A DNA stretch of 64,000 bases from Candidatus Saccharibacteria bacterium UBA2018 (GCA_002335175.1 DDCA01000002.1:111794-175793), one strand, 5' to 3'; counted from the stretch's first letter, positions 8,235-16,586 are shown. A program made the numbers and translations. The notes: generated by a model from the letters alone, not told the origin.

Positions 8235-8723
8235 TCAGCTGCCCGCGAGGAAGCGTCGGGCCGCCTCGTTGGCAGGCATGAAGTCCCACTCTCGCGGAAC
8301 GCCGTCCCCGGGTTCGGCATCTGCCATCCAGCCCGGAGGCTGAACCCAGACGAGGTCACCTCTGACCATGCGGGCGGTACCACCACCTTGGGTGGCGAAC
8401 AGTGGCTGCTCTCCCTGAACCAAGGTGACATACCAGTCCTGCCGCATGCCGGGTAGCAACCACCAGCCGACTCGGAGCTCCAGGGTCGTTTGGTAGAACG
8501 TCTCCTGGACTAGCCGGACAGCGGTGTTACCGAGGTCCTTCGGAGGAGTACCGTTGCCCCGGATGAGAGACCTGAGGTACTGGACGACCAATCGCTTGGC
8601 CGCCTGATTGGTCCAGCCTTGCTGGCGGATGTGCTCGGTGAGCTTCTCCCCAGCTGTGCGGTAGACCTGCCGAGCTGCCTCGGGGTAGTCATTGATGTAC
8701 GGGCGTGTTTCTTGTGGTGCCAT
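8235..8723 (-). CDS. Orphan protein (162 aa), function unknown
   Basis: I do not recognise it. It begins MAPQETRPYINDYPEAA; an alternative ATG two codons upstream at 8729 is also in frame, but the GGGAGGA site is better spaced for 8723. The sequence has helical stretches early on and an aromatic and Gly-rich second half (GWWLLPGMRQDWYVTLVQG, VWVQPPGWM), suggesting a compact beta domain. Codon use is GC-rich compared with the nrd genes next door. It has its own promoter (8777-8805) and a terminator, like the other isolated orphan genes in the window. Confidence 0.7.
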   Translation of the reverse strand: MAPQETRPYINDYPEAARQVYRTAGEKLTEHIRQQGWTNQAAKRLVVQYLRSLIRGNGTPPKDLGNTAVRLVQETFYQTTLELRVGWWLLPGMRQDWYVTLVQGEQPLFATQGGGTARMVRGDLVWVQPPGWMADAEPGDGVPREWDFMPANEAARRFLAGS

Positions 8724-8776
8724 AACCATGGCATCCTCCCTGATGTGCCGACTGCCTGGTGCAGTCTTGTCTTACA

Positions 8777-8805
8777 ATACTACCACATTTAAGTTAAAAT
8801 GTCAA
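8777..8805 (-). promoter_or_regulatory. Promoter of the orphan gene at 8723
   Basis: On the minus strand TTGACA (8805-8800) and TAGTAT (8782-8777) are exactly 17 bp apart, a near-consensus sigma-70 promoter with a 45-50 nt leader. Confidence 0.75.
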
Positions 8806-8831
8806 TAAGTGTGCTCTAAATGTTCATTCAA

Positions 8832-8992
8832 AGCACTATATGTAGCGTTGTAAATAACAAACACTACGCTAGGGCTGGCACACCAGGGGTAGCGTATAGT
8901 GCTCACGCTTGTAGTCAAAAAAACGCTTAAAAAAGTCTTGCTTTGACCATATATAGGGTCTATATTAATTTGCAGACCACTACATATGTAGT
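8832..8992. promoter_or_regulatory. Palindrome-rich control region upstream of nrdA
   Basis: Several related sites lie here: AGCACTATATGTAGCG at 8832-8847, its inverted relative GGTAGCGTATAGTGCT at 8889-8904, AACACTACGCTAG at 8860, GACC..GGTC around 8945-8960, and the perfect palindrome ACTACATATGTAGT at 8979-8992. A candidate promoter TTGACC (8943-8948), 17 bp, TAATTT (8966-8971) sits among them. The CACTATAT core resembles NrdR boxes, the usual repressor sites of nrd operons, but the match is only partial. The remaining leader to 9134 shows only a weak TTCAC/GTGAA hairpin. Confidence 0.55.
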
Positions 8993-9134
8993 CGTTCAAT
9001 AAAATACACAGCAAGGCAAGGCACCACTACTGCGCCCAGACTTCCATAGCGGGAGGGTTCCTTTGTGTTGCAATTCACCGGGGGGTGTGAAGTGTATAAA
9101 CATAAAATAATAACCAACTAAATAGGGGACCAAA

Positions 9135-11555
9135 ATGAACGGAATTCATGTGGTAAAGCGAGACGGCACCCGCGAACCATTTGACGCCAACATGATCAAC
9201 CTGGCCCTGGTGAGGGCTTCTGAGGGACTGCCTGACCAGATTTCAAAGGTTGTCCAGGTAGCGACCGAGCTACAATTAACATTATTCGATGGCATCACTA
9301 GTGAGCAGCTTGACGAAGCCGTTATTCACACGGCACTTCAGAACGTCAAAGACGACCCTGACTTTGACCGTATCGCAGCGAGGTTGCTGCTCAAGAATAT
9401 TTACAAGAACATCCTCGGTGACTACGAGACGAGCGACCAGCTAAAGAAAATGCACGCTAGCGCCTTCCCGAAGTTCATCAAGGATGCGACCAAAGACGGC
9501 CTGCTTGATACCCGTATGAACGACGGCCGCTTTGACCTCAAGAAACTTGGCGCCGCTTTGGAACCCGCCCGTGACGAACTGTTTAAATATATCGGTGTCG
9601 TCACCAACAAGAACCGTTACGCCCTGCGTAAAAACAGCGGTACCCCTATAGAAACTCCACAATTTACCCATATGCGTATTGCCATGGGCCTTTCGTATAA
9701 CGAAAAAGACCCAACCGCGGCTGCAATCGACTTTTATGAGCACATGAGCCGGCTGGAATATGTCGCCGGCGGTTCAACCCGGGTGAACGCCGGGGGCGCT
9801 TTCCCGCAGCTTTCGAACTGCTTCCTTATGGAAGTTCAGGACGACATGGAAAGTATCGCCAAATCTATCCGCGATACAATGTGGATTGCCAAAGGTACCG
9901 GTGGAATTGGCATTACCATGACCAAGCTCCGCGGTGCCGGTAGCCCGGTCAAAACGACCAACACCGAAAGTACCGGCCCGATTCCGTTCATGAACATGAT
10001 TGACGCAGCCTTGTTCGCCGTTTCACGTAAGGGCAAGAAAGCCGGTGCGGCTGCTATGTACATGGAAAACTGGCACATTAACTTCCCACAGTTCCTCGAC
10101 CTCAAGCAGAACAGCGGTGATCCATACCTGCGAACCCGTATCATGAACACGGCCGTATATATGAGTGACGAGTTTATGAAGCGCGTCGAGGCCGACAAGG
10201 ACTGGTATTTGTTCGATCCGGCTGAAGTGCCTGATTTGCCGGAACTCTACGGCGCCGAATTCTCAAAGCGCTACAACGAATACATCAAGATGGCCGATAA
10301 AGGTGAAATCCGCGAAGTTGCCAAAATCTCGGCCCGCCAGCAGTTCCGCCAGATCCTGACGGTACTTCAAGCAACCAGCCACCCGTGGCTGACCTGGAAG
10401 GACACTATTAACGTCCGGGCATTGAACAATAACACCGGTACTATCCACTGTTCAAACCTCTGTACCGAAATTACGTTGCCGCAGGATTCGAAAAACACTT
10501 CGGTCTGTAACTTGGTATCGATTAACCTGAGTCGTCATCTGAACGATGACAAAACATGGGACTGGGCGAAGCTCGAAGCCAGCACCCGTTCGGCTATTCG
10601 CCAGCTCGACAATTTGTGTGACATTACAAACACACCGATTCCAGAAGCTATGCACTCGAACCTAGCGAACCGTGCCGTTGGTCTGGGTATCATGGGCTTC
10701 ACCGATGTTCTAGAAAAATTGAGCCACAGCTACGAAAGCGAAGAGGCCTACGATTTGATTGACCAGTTGGTTGAGTTTATCAGCTACTATGCTATCGACG
10801 AGTCGGCCGAGCTGGCTAAAGTCCACGGCAGCTACCCAGAATACAAGGGCAGCGGCTGGAGCCAAGGTCTGCTTCCTATCGACACGGTCGAAACGCTTGG
10901 CCAGTCACGTAAACTAAAAGTTAACGTAACCCGAAAGAGCCGTATGGACTGGGAAGCCCTGCGAAAAAAAGTCAAAAAAGGTATGCGTAACGCGACTGTT
11001 ATGGCAATCGCTCCAACGGCCAACATCGGCTTGGTTGCTGGTACGACCCCTGGTCTTGACCCACAATTTGCCCAAATCTTCTCTCGTTCGACCCTTAGTG
11101 GCAAGTTCCTCGAAGTGAACACGAATCTAGTTCGCGACTTGAAAGAACTTGGTTTGTGGGACGAGGTCAAAGACGAACTGCTCGCAAAACAAGGTGACAT
11201 TCAGGACATCGACGTTATTCCGCAGCACATCAAGGACGTTTACAAGACAAGCTTCCAGCTGAGCCCATATGCTTTCATTGAAGTTGCGGCCCGGGCCCAG
11301 AAGTGGGTCGACCAGGCGATTTCCCGCAACATGTATCTCGAAACTCGTAACATCGACGACTACGTTAATATTTACATGGAATGCTGGAAACGCGGCCTAA
11401 AGACAACGTACTACCTGCACGTCAAACCGCGTCACCAGGCTGAGCAATCAACAACCAAAGTCAACAAGTCCGAAGAGTTAGCTAAAAAGAGCGGCGGCGC
11501 TCGCAAAGCCGGTTTCGGCTTCGCCAAAAAACAAACAGTGGGGGTCGGCTCATGA
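9135..11555 (+). CDS. nrdA: Ribonucleoside-diphosphate reductase alpha subunit, lacking its C-terminal Cys pair
   Basis: The 806-residue large subunit reduces ribonucleotides to deoxyribonucleotides together with NrdB. It opens with an ATP-cone (VVKRDGTREPFDANMI) for allosteric control. Active-site marks are SNCFL near residue 230 (first redox Cys), SNLCTEI near residue 448 (Asn-x-Cys-x-Glu) and TSVCNLVSINLS (second redox Cys). The protein ends GFGFAKKQTVGVGS at a TGA and has none of the C-terminal cysteines that normally re-reduce the active site. Two Cys-tailed ORFs follow at once (11552 and 11559/11638). ATG at 9135 follows a GGGGA site. Confidence 0.96.
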   Translation: MNGIHVVKRDGTREPFDANMINLALVRASEGLPDQISKVVQVATELQLTLFDGITSEQLDEAVIHTALQNVKDDPDFDRIAARLLLKNIYKNILGDYETSDQLKKMHASAFPKFIKDATKDGLLDTRMNDGRFDLKKLGAALEPARDELFKYIGVVTNKNRYALRKNSGTPIETPQFTHMRIAMGLSYNEKDPTAAAIDFYEHMSRLEYVAGGSTRVNAGGAFPQLSNCFLMEVQDDMESIAKSIRDTMWIAKGTGGIGITMTKLRGAGSPVKTTNTESTGPIPFMNMIDAALFAVSRKGKKAGAAAMYMENWHINFPQFLDLKQNSGDPYLRTRIMNTAVYMSDEFMKRVEADKDWYLFDPAEVPDLPELYGAEFSKRYNEYIKMADKGEIREVAKISARQQFRQILTVLQATSHPWLTWKDTINVRALNNNTGTIHCSNLCTEITLPQDSKNTSVCNLVSINLSRHLNDDKTWDWAKLEASTRSAIRQLDNLCDITNTPIPEAMHSNLANRAVGLGIMGFTDVLEKLSHSYESEEAYDLIDQLVEFISYYAIDESAELAKVHGSYPEYKGSGWSQGLLPIDTVETLGQSRKLKVNVTRKSRMDWEALRKKVKKGMRNATVMAIAPTANIGLVAGTTPGLDPQFAQIFSRSTLSGKFLEVNTNLVRDLKELGLWDEVKDELLAKQGDIQDIDVIPQHIKDVYKTSFQLSPYAFIEVAARAQKWVDQAISRNMYLETRNIDDYVNIYMECWKRGLKTTYYLHVKPRHQAEQSTTKVNKSEELAKKSGGARKAGFGFAKKQTVGVGS

Positions 11556-11596
11556 CAGATGCAAATTGCACCTGCAGCTCCAACTGCTGCAAATAA
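11552..11596 (+). CDS. 14-aa cysteine-rich peptide ORF overlapping the nrdA stop
   Basis: An ATG overlaps the nrdA TGA as ATGA and encodes MTDANCTCSSNCCK before TAA. The end, C-S-S-N-C-C-K, has two cysteines spaced CxxxxC followed by Lys, the same layout as the redox-active end of E. coli NrdA (CESGACK). It could be made by coupled re-initiation, as in the other ATGA pairs of this window, or be joined to NrdA by a -1 frameshift; the -1 frame is open back past an A6 run at 11526-11531. It could also be chance, because it is the -1 frame of an Ala/Pro-rich stretch. Confidence 0.4.
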   Translation: MTDANCTCSSNCCK

Positions 11597-11637
11597 ACAA
11601 GAAAACAATCAAATAAGGGTACAAGGGAACAAAGTAA

Positions 11638-11810
11638 TGAACGCAAACGCAATCATCAACGACGAAATGACATTAGAAGAAAAACTGGCTGCTATCGACC
11701 AGGCAATGGCGAACGCGCAGGCACAAGCTAACGAAGAAGCGGCAGCCCGCGGCACATCGGCTGCTCCAATCGACCCAGCAAGCTTAACAATTTGTGACGG
11801 CTGCGAGTAA
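11638..11810 (+). CDS. 57-aa protein with CxxC tail, in frame after nrdA
   Basis: Translated from the ATG at 11638, with AAGGGA about 8 nt upstream, it is an acidic, Ala-rich helical peptide ending LTICDGCE. The same frame extends upstream to ATG 11559 (83 aa) and, through the single TGA at 11553, into nrdA itself. The upstream part is an Ala/Pro/Gln-rich linker. A flexible linker ending in CxxC is what a class I NrdA tail looks like, so this may be a detached redox tail or one reached by stop readthrough. Its stop overlaps the next ATG (TAATG). Confidence 0.65.
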
Positions 11811-12232
11811 TGGTTGGTCACGATACTCTGCCAGGGATGCCGCAAGAGCTGCTAACCGAAGCAGAGGTTCGTACTGAGCTGGAAAGCCTGTCTTCTGAAA
11901 AGCTGCAAGTGCTTGCCGGCAATATAATCAGCGATGTTGAGCAGGGCGTAACCCCTACTAGCCAATTTGGCGATGAGCTTGACCTCATTATAGATGTGCT
12001 GGTTAAGCGCGCGTCCCAGACTGAAGAGACAGTCGATGAAAGCGGTGAATTGCCACTTGGTATTCCAGCGATGCCAGCTCAAAAAGAGCAATTTACTGAA
12101 ACGAAAATTCTTTTCCAAGGTTCAGCGGTTCCAGATAAGGAAACCTTAGCGCGTCAAGCATGGTGGCGACGAGAACGCGAACATTTACTAGTTCAGCACG
12201 TTATTGGCGAACTGGCACCAACGGCACAATAG
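11810..12232 (+). CDS. Unknown protein between nrdA and nrdB (140 aa)
   Basis: An acidic protein starting MVGHDTLPGMPQELL, with a helical middle and the terminal stretch QAWWRREREHLLVQHVIGEL. No cysteines, signal or membrane segment are seen. It is translationally coupled to the 57-aa CxxC ORF upstream and ends 22 bp before nrdB, so it is part of the reductase operon and may be an accessory or assembly factor; that is inference from position only. I do not recognise the family. Confidence 0.75.
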   Translation: MVGHDTLPGMPQELLTEAEVRTELESLSSEKLQVLAGNIISDVEQGVTPTSQFGDELDLIIDVLVKRASQTEETVDESGELPLGIPAMPAQKEQFTETKILFQGSAVPDKETLARQAWWRREREHLLVQHVIGELAPTAQ

Positions 12233-12254
12233 AGAGGTAATAAAGGAGGTACAC

Positions 12255-13322
12255 ATGGCAGGAATTTTAGGAACTGGCATTCAGGACGGTTTGCTCCTGA
12301 AGCCCGTACATTATCAATGGGCGATGGATTTGTATGACCAAGCGGTCGCAAATACCTGGTTCCCGAACGAAATTCAGCTTGGGCAGGACCTAAGTGACTG
12401 GAAGAAGATGACCGACGAGGAAAAGCACGCGCTGACGTACCTCATGAGTTACTTCAACCCGAACGAACTGCTGGTCAACAAAGCTCTCGCGTTTGGCGTT
12501 TACCCTTACGTCAACGCAGCCGAGTGCCATCTTTACCTCGCAAAGCAGATGTGGGAAGAAGCTAACCACTGTATGAGCTTCGAGTATGTGCTCGAAACAT
12601 TCCCGATTGACCGCGACAAAGCCTACGCCGGCCACGTCGAAGTAGACAGCATGCGGGTGAAGGAAGAGTTCGAAACCAAGTACATCAAGCGAATGACCGA
12701 AGACACGCTCGACATCACGACTACTGAGGGCAAGAAGGACTTCGTGAAGAACCTGATTGCCTACAATATCATCCTTGAAGGCATTTGGTTCTACAGTGGA
12801 TTCATGGTCGCCCTAAGCTTCCGCCAGCGTAACCTCATGCGCAACTTCGGCTCATTAATGGACTGGATTATCCGCGATGAGAGCCTGCACCTCAAGTTCG
12901 GTATAAACCTAATTCTCACGGTGCTCGAAGAAAACGAAGACCTTCAAACCGAAGAATTTGCTGATGAGATTAAGCAAATGATTCTCGACGCCGTTGAAAT
13001 GGAAGAGAAATACAACAATGACCTGCTACCAAAGGGCATTCTGGGCTTGAACGCCGAGTACGTCAACCAATATGTTAAGTATCTTACGGACCGCCGGCTT
13101 GAAGAACTTGGGTTTGAACCGCACTACAAGGTGTCAAACCCAGCCAAGTGGATGGCAGCGGCCAACGACACCCTGGAACTGGTTAACTTCTTTGAATCAA
13201 CCAACACCAGCTACGAAGTCAACTCTGGCAAATCAACTGCCGGACTTGGTCCTAAAGAAGGCCAAAGCCCAAGCGCTGACCGCCACGAGAATGACCCGGA
13301 CGAGAGCATCTTTAAACAATAA
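12255..13322 (+). CDS. nrdB: Ribonucleotide reductase beta subunit, class Ic-like (Phe at radical site)
   Basis: The 355-residue ferritin-like subunit supplies the oxidising metal centre to NrdA. Metal ligands can be followed: Glu71 (NPNELLV), Glu102 and His105 (EEANH), a later Glu in LEGIWFYSGF, and Glu/His in RDESLHLKFG. The residue four after His105, the radical Tyr in class Ia/Ib, is Phe109, and the first ligand is Glu rather than Asp. Both changes mark class Ic enzymes such as that of Chlamydia, which use a Mn/Fe centre. The ATG at 12255 directly follows AAAGGAGGTACAC; the upstream GTG at 12204 is rejected. Confidence 0.95.
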   Translation: MAGILGTGIQDGLLLKPVHYQWAMDLYDQAVANTWFPNEIQLGQDLSDWKKMTDEEKHALTYLMSYFNPNELLVNKALAFGVYPYVNAAECHLYLAKQMWEEANHCMSFEYVLETFPIDRDKAYAGHVEVDSMRVKEEFETKYIKRMTEDTLDITTTEGKKDFVKNLIAYNIILEGIWFYSGFMVALSFRQRNLMRNFGSLMDWIIRDESLHLKFGINLILTVLEENEDLQTEEFADEIKQMILDAVEMEEKYNNDLLPKGILGLNAEYVNQYVKYLTDRRLEELGFEPHYKVSNPAKWMAAANDTLELVNFFESTNTSYEVNSGKSTAGLGPKEGQSPSADRHENDPDESIFKQ

Positions 13323-13345
13323 ACCACTGTAATTAAAGGCAATTA

Positions 13346-13379
13346 GGGTGCGGCATCCGCTAGGCGTCGCACCTTTTTT
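13346..13379 (+). terminator. Terminator of the nrd operon
   Basis: GGTGCG (13347-13352) and CGCACC (13368-13373) pair and are followed by six Ts. Confidence 0.85.
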
Positions 13380-13397
13380 GCCCCCAAGGATAACCAT

Positions 13398-13499
13398 ATG
13401 AATATCGCAGAAGCCGTCAAAGTATCCGGAACCATCGCACTCCTGGTCTTCATGTACGTGATTATATTTGCTATCGAGGCAGGCCGGCGCAGTCTATGA
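13398..13499 (+). CDS. 33-aa single-pass membrane peptide
   Basis: A small ORF starting MNIAEAVKVSG, then the hydrophobic helix TIALLVFMYVIIFAIEA and a basic end GRRSL. AAGGA lies 8 nt before the ATG. Its TGA overlaps the ATG of the CYTH gene (ATGA), the coupling pattern used all over this window, which supports real translation. It follows the nrd terminator, so it probably opens the metal-transport operon. Function unknown. Confidence 0.6.
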   Translation: MNIAEAVKVSGTIALLVFMYVIIFAIEAGRRSL

Positions 13500-14089
13500 A
13501 AACCGAGATTGAAGTCAAGTTCCTGGACATCGACATCGATGAGGTGCGCGACAAGCTTAAAGCGGCTGGAGCGCACCTAGAGCAACCGATGCGCCTTATG
13601 AAGCGTGCACTGGTAGAAACCGAAGAAACCCGCAAACGAAACGGTTATTTACGTGTTCGCGATGAAGGAGACAAAATAACCGCTACCTTCAAACAGTTCA
13701 AAGAGAATTCGTTAACTGGTGCCCAAGAGCGAGAGATTACCGTCAGTGATTTCGACGAAACACTAGCTATCTTTGCCGAATTTGGGCTGAACTACCATAC
13801 CTTCCAAGAGTCAAAACGTGAGACATGGAAGTTTGAGGATGTAGAAGTCGTGATCGATGAATGGCCATGGATTAATCCCTATATAGAGATTGAAGCCGAC
13901 TCAGAAGATGCTGTAAAGAATGCTGCCAAAGAGCTGGGTTACGATTGGGATGATGCCGTTTTCGGATCAGTTGATGTGATCTATAACATAGAGTATCCAA
14001 ACATGACCGTTCGAGGCGTTATTGATATCAAGGAAGTACGTTTTGGCGAGCCGGCACCTAAAGAATTTGTAGGGAAGGCCGTTTCGTGA
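13496..14089 (+). CDS. CYTH-domain protein (class IV adenylate cyclase/thiamine-triphosphatase fold)
   Basis: The 197-residue protein begins with the ExExK signature of the CYTH family (TEIEVKF). Paired basic and acidic beta strands follow (GYLRVRDEGDKITATFKQF, VVIDEWPWINPYIEIEAD) that line a triphosphate tunnel in the family. Members hydrolyse inorganic or nucleoside triphosphates, or make cAMP; the exact substrate cannot be told. It is coupled by 4-base overlaps to the small membrane peptide before it and the metal-binding protein after it. Confidence 0.85.
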   Translation: MKTEIEVKFLDIDIDEVRDKLKAAGAHLEQPMRLMKRALVETEETRKRNGYLRVRDEGDKITATFKQFKENSLTGAQEREITVSDFDETLAIFAEFGLNYHTFQESKRETWKFEDVEVVIDEWPWINPYIEIEADSEDAVKNAAKELGYDWDDAVFGSVDVIYNIEYPNMTVRGVIDIKEVRFGEPAPKEFVGKAVS

Positions 14090-15012
14090 GTCCATTGAAG
14101 CGCTATGGGAAATACCTGGCTGCCTTAGTGGTTGTCGGGTTTGTTGCCTATATTGCTGTCAGTGTCATTCAGCTGCGTGCAGCGGGTAATGATACCGAAA
14201 AACCACGGGTATTAACCACTTTTACGGTTCTTGCCGATATGGCGAAAAATGTCGCCGGTAAGCAGGCAGATGTCAGCTCGCTTACAAAACCGGGTGCCGA
14301 GATTCACGGTTACGAACCGACGCCCGGCGACATTGCCCGCATGCAAGGGGCCGACCTGGTGCTCGACAACGGGTTGGGACTAGAAAAATGGGCTGAAAAA
14401 CTGTATCAAAATGTGCCAGACGTACCGCATGTAACATTAACCGAAGCAATTACTCCAATTAACATCAGCGAGGGCCCATACAAAGACAAGCCAAACCCAC
14501 ACGCCTGGATGTCGCCGGCCAACGCACTGAAGTATGTCGATGCTATTGCGGCGGCGCTGTCCGATATTGACCCTGCACACACCTCAGAATACGAAAAGAA
14601 CGCCACGGCCTACAAAAAACGGATTGAAGCAGTCGATACCAAGCTGAGAATCGGCCTGCAGGAACTTTCTGCCAGTAAACGCTACTTGGTTAGCTGCGAA
14701 GGTGCCTTTACCTATTTGGTTAAAGATTATGGCTTGAAAGAACTCTACCTTTGGCCAATTAACGCCGATGCCCAAGGAACGCCGCAACAAATCCGCAATG
14801 TGGTCGAAGTAGTCAAAGCGAATGACATAGCAGCTGTCTTCTGCGAAAGCACGGTCAGCGCCAAGGCGCAGGAGCAGGTGGCTAAGGAGACGGGGGCGGC
14901 ATTTGGTGGCGTCTTTTATGTCGATTCGCTGTCTGGAAAAAACGGTCCAACTCCAACGTACTTGCAGCTGCTTGAATACAACACCGATGTTTTCCTGAAA
15001 GGCGTGGAGTAA
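14086..15012 (+). CDS. Manganese-type ABC transporter substrate-binding protein (PsaA/MntC-like)
   Basis: A 308-residue cluster A-I binding protein with an N-terminal hydrophobic anchor (YLAALVVVGFVAYIAVSVI) and no lipobox Cys visible, so probably a membrane-tethered receptor. The four ligands follow the Mn pattern: His74 (AEIHGYEP), His139 (NPHAW), Glu205 (VSCEGAF) and Asp280 (YVDSLS). Zinc receptors (ZnuA) use three His and a His-rich loop, absent here. It delivers metal to the ATPase/permease encoded next. The start is GTG, overlapping the CYTH stop (GTGA). Confidence 0.9.
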   Translation: MSPLKRYGKYLAALVVVGFVAYIAVSVIQLRAAGNDTEKPRVLTTFTVLADMAKNVAGKQADVSSLTKPGAEIHGYEPTPGDIARMQGADLVLDNGLGLEKWAEKLYQNVPDVPHVTLTEAITPINISEGPYKDKPNPHAWMSPANALKYVDAIAAALSDIDPAHTSEYEKNATAYKKRIEAVDTKLRIGLQELSASKRYLVSCEGAFTYLVKDYGLKELYLWPINADAQGTPQQIRNVVEVVKANDIAAVFCESTVSAKAQEQVAKETGAAFGGVFYVDSLSGKNGPTPTYLQLLEYNTDVFLKGVE

Positions 15013-15018
15013 GACAGC

Positions 15019-15768
15019 ATGACCAGCGCCATCGACATTGAAAACCTGACTGTCCGCTACCACGGTAAAGCCGTGCTCGACGACGTCAACGTGTCGGTGC
15101 CGGCCGGAGCTATTTGCGGTCTGGTGGGAATGAACGGGGCAGGCAAGAGCACACTTTTCAAGTCGATTATGAATGCCGTGCCGGTCGCCAGCGGCAAAGT
15201 ACGTTTAGAAGGCCACACGGTAAAAACCGCCCAGAAAAACGGCATCGTGGCGTATGTGCCGCAAACCGAAAGTGTCGACTGGAATTTTCCGGTGTCGGTG
15301 CGCGACGTAGTCATGATGGGTCGCTACGGCTTTATGAACATACTGCGCCGTCCGTCCGAAAATGACCAAGAACTGGTGAATGAAGCACTAGCACGGGTGC
15401 ATCTGATTGATTTTGAAGATCGCCAAGTAGGGCAGTTGTCTGGCGGGCAGCGCAAACGTGTATTCGTCGCCCGGGCACTTGCTCAGGGCGCGACAATTTT
15501 GCTGCTCGATGAGCCATTTGCCGGTGTCGATGCCAAGACAGAGGCTTCGCTGGTTGGGCTACTCAAAGATTTGCAAAAACAAGGCATCACGACGCTTGTT
15601 GCCGCGCATGATCTTGCGACCATAGGGTCATACTGTGACCACATCATTCTGCTTAAACAAGCCGTTATAGCGGCTGGCCGTACGAAAGATGTCTTCACCC
15701 AAAAGAACATTGCTCGCACCTACGACAGCGTGTTTGGCGTCAAAGAAGGTGTGCCATGGATGCGATAA
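15019..15768 (+). CDS. Metal ABC transporter ATP-binding protein
   Basis: A 249-residue ABC ATPase with Walker A GMNGAGKST, Q-loop VPQTESVDW, signature QLSGGQRKRVFVARAL, Walker B ILLLDEPFAGVD and switch His in AAHDLATI. It resembles the MntB/TroB/ZnuC ATPases of metal importers and lies between its binding protein and permease genes, overlapping the permease start by 13 bases. It drives import of Mn(II), judged from the binding protein ligands. Confidence 0.92.
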   Translation: MTSAIDIENLTVRYHGKAVLDDVNVSVPAGAICGLVGMNGAGKSTLFKSIMNAVPVASGKVRLEGHTVKTAQKNGIVAYVPQTESVDWNFPVSVRDVVMMGRYGFMNILRRPSENDQELVNEALARVHLIDFEDRQVGQLSGGQRKRVFVARALAQGATILLLDEPFAGVDAKTEASLVGLLKDLQKQGITTLVAAHDLATIGSYCDHIILLKQAVIAAGRTKDVFTQKNIARTYDSVFGVKEGVPWMR

Positions 15769-16586
15769 TCTCACCGCTACAGTACGATTTCATGCTAAAA
15801 GCCATTGTTGTTAGCTCGCTTGTGGGGGTAGTTTGCGCGCTGCTGTCATGCTTTTTAGTACTGAAGCGCTGGTCGCTGATGGGCGACGCAGTTTCGCACT
15901 CGGTATTGCCAGGTGTAGTACTGGCATATGTCGCCGGGCTGCCGTATAGCATTGGTGCGTTCATATTCGGGCTGGGTGGGGTTCTGGGTATTGGGTATAT
16001 CAAACAACGCGTCCGGCTAAAAGACGACGCGGTTATTGGTATTGTGTACACCACACTTTTTGCGCTTGGGTTGGTTCTGGTTTCAAAGGTGCCGAGTAAC
16101 ATCGACCTTATGCATATTTTGTTCGGCTATGTGCTTGGAATATCAGACGGCGATGCCTGGCAAGTTGGTTTGATAGCCGTTGCAGTTACGGGGCTGCTAA
16201 TTACCTTGCGCCGCAGCTTGCTGCTGTATAGTTTCGACCAAGCCCACGCCAGCGCTATTCGGCTTAACGTGAATTTTTACCATTACCTACTGCTCGCGCT
16301 GCTCGCGCTTACGGTTGTGGCCTCGGTACAAACAGTCGGAATTGTACTGGTAGTAGCTATGCTCATCACGCCCGGCGCAATCGCACATCTACTCACCGAC
16401 AGGTTCGACCGCATGCTGCTCATAGCAGCCAGCGTGAGCGTATTCGCGTGCATCGCCGGTGCGTACGCTAGCTATTACTTCGACGTTTCAACCGGTGGAG
16501 CAATGGTATTAGTGTTAGGGATTATATTCTTACTTACCTTTTTGTTCGCACCCAAATACGGTGTTCTGAAGTTTAAGTCACACTAG
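15756..16586 (+). CDS. Metal ABC transporter permease (ABC-3 family)
   Basis: The 276-residue protein has about eight hydrophobic helices and family features such as LKRWSLMGDAVSHSVLPGV near residue 35 and VGIVLVVAMLITPGAIA near residue 195. It forms the membrane channel for the metal importer with the ATPase at 15019. It is the last gene of the unit; no regulator of the DtxR or Fur type is seen nearby. Confidence 0.92.
   Translation: MDAIISPLQYDFMLKAIVVSSLVGVVCALLSCFLVLKRWSLMGDAVSHSVLPGVVLAYVAGLPYSIGAFIFGLGGVLGIGYIKQRVRLKDDAVIGIVYTTLFALGLVLVSKVPSNIDLMHILFGYVLGISDGDAWQVGLIAVAVTGLLITLRRSLLLYSFDQAHASAIRLNVNFYHYLLLALLALTVVASVQTVGIVLVVAMLITPGAIAHLLTDRFDRMLLIAASVSVFACIAGAYASYYFDVSTGGAMVLVLGIIFLLTFLFAPKYGVLKFKSH

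Noticed and set aside
11553..11555. TGA of nrdA as evidence for the UGA=Gly genetic code
   Set aside because: Many genes here end properly at TGA (for example gdhA, orn, mscL neighbours) and overlap the next start as ATGA, so TGA is a stop in this genome.
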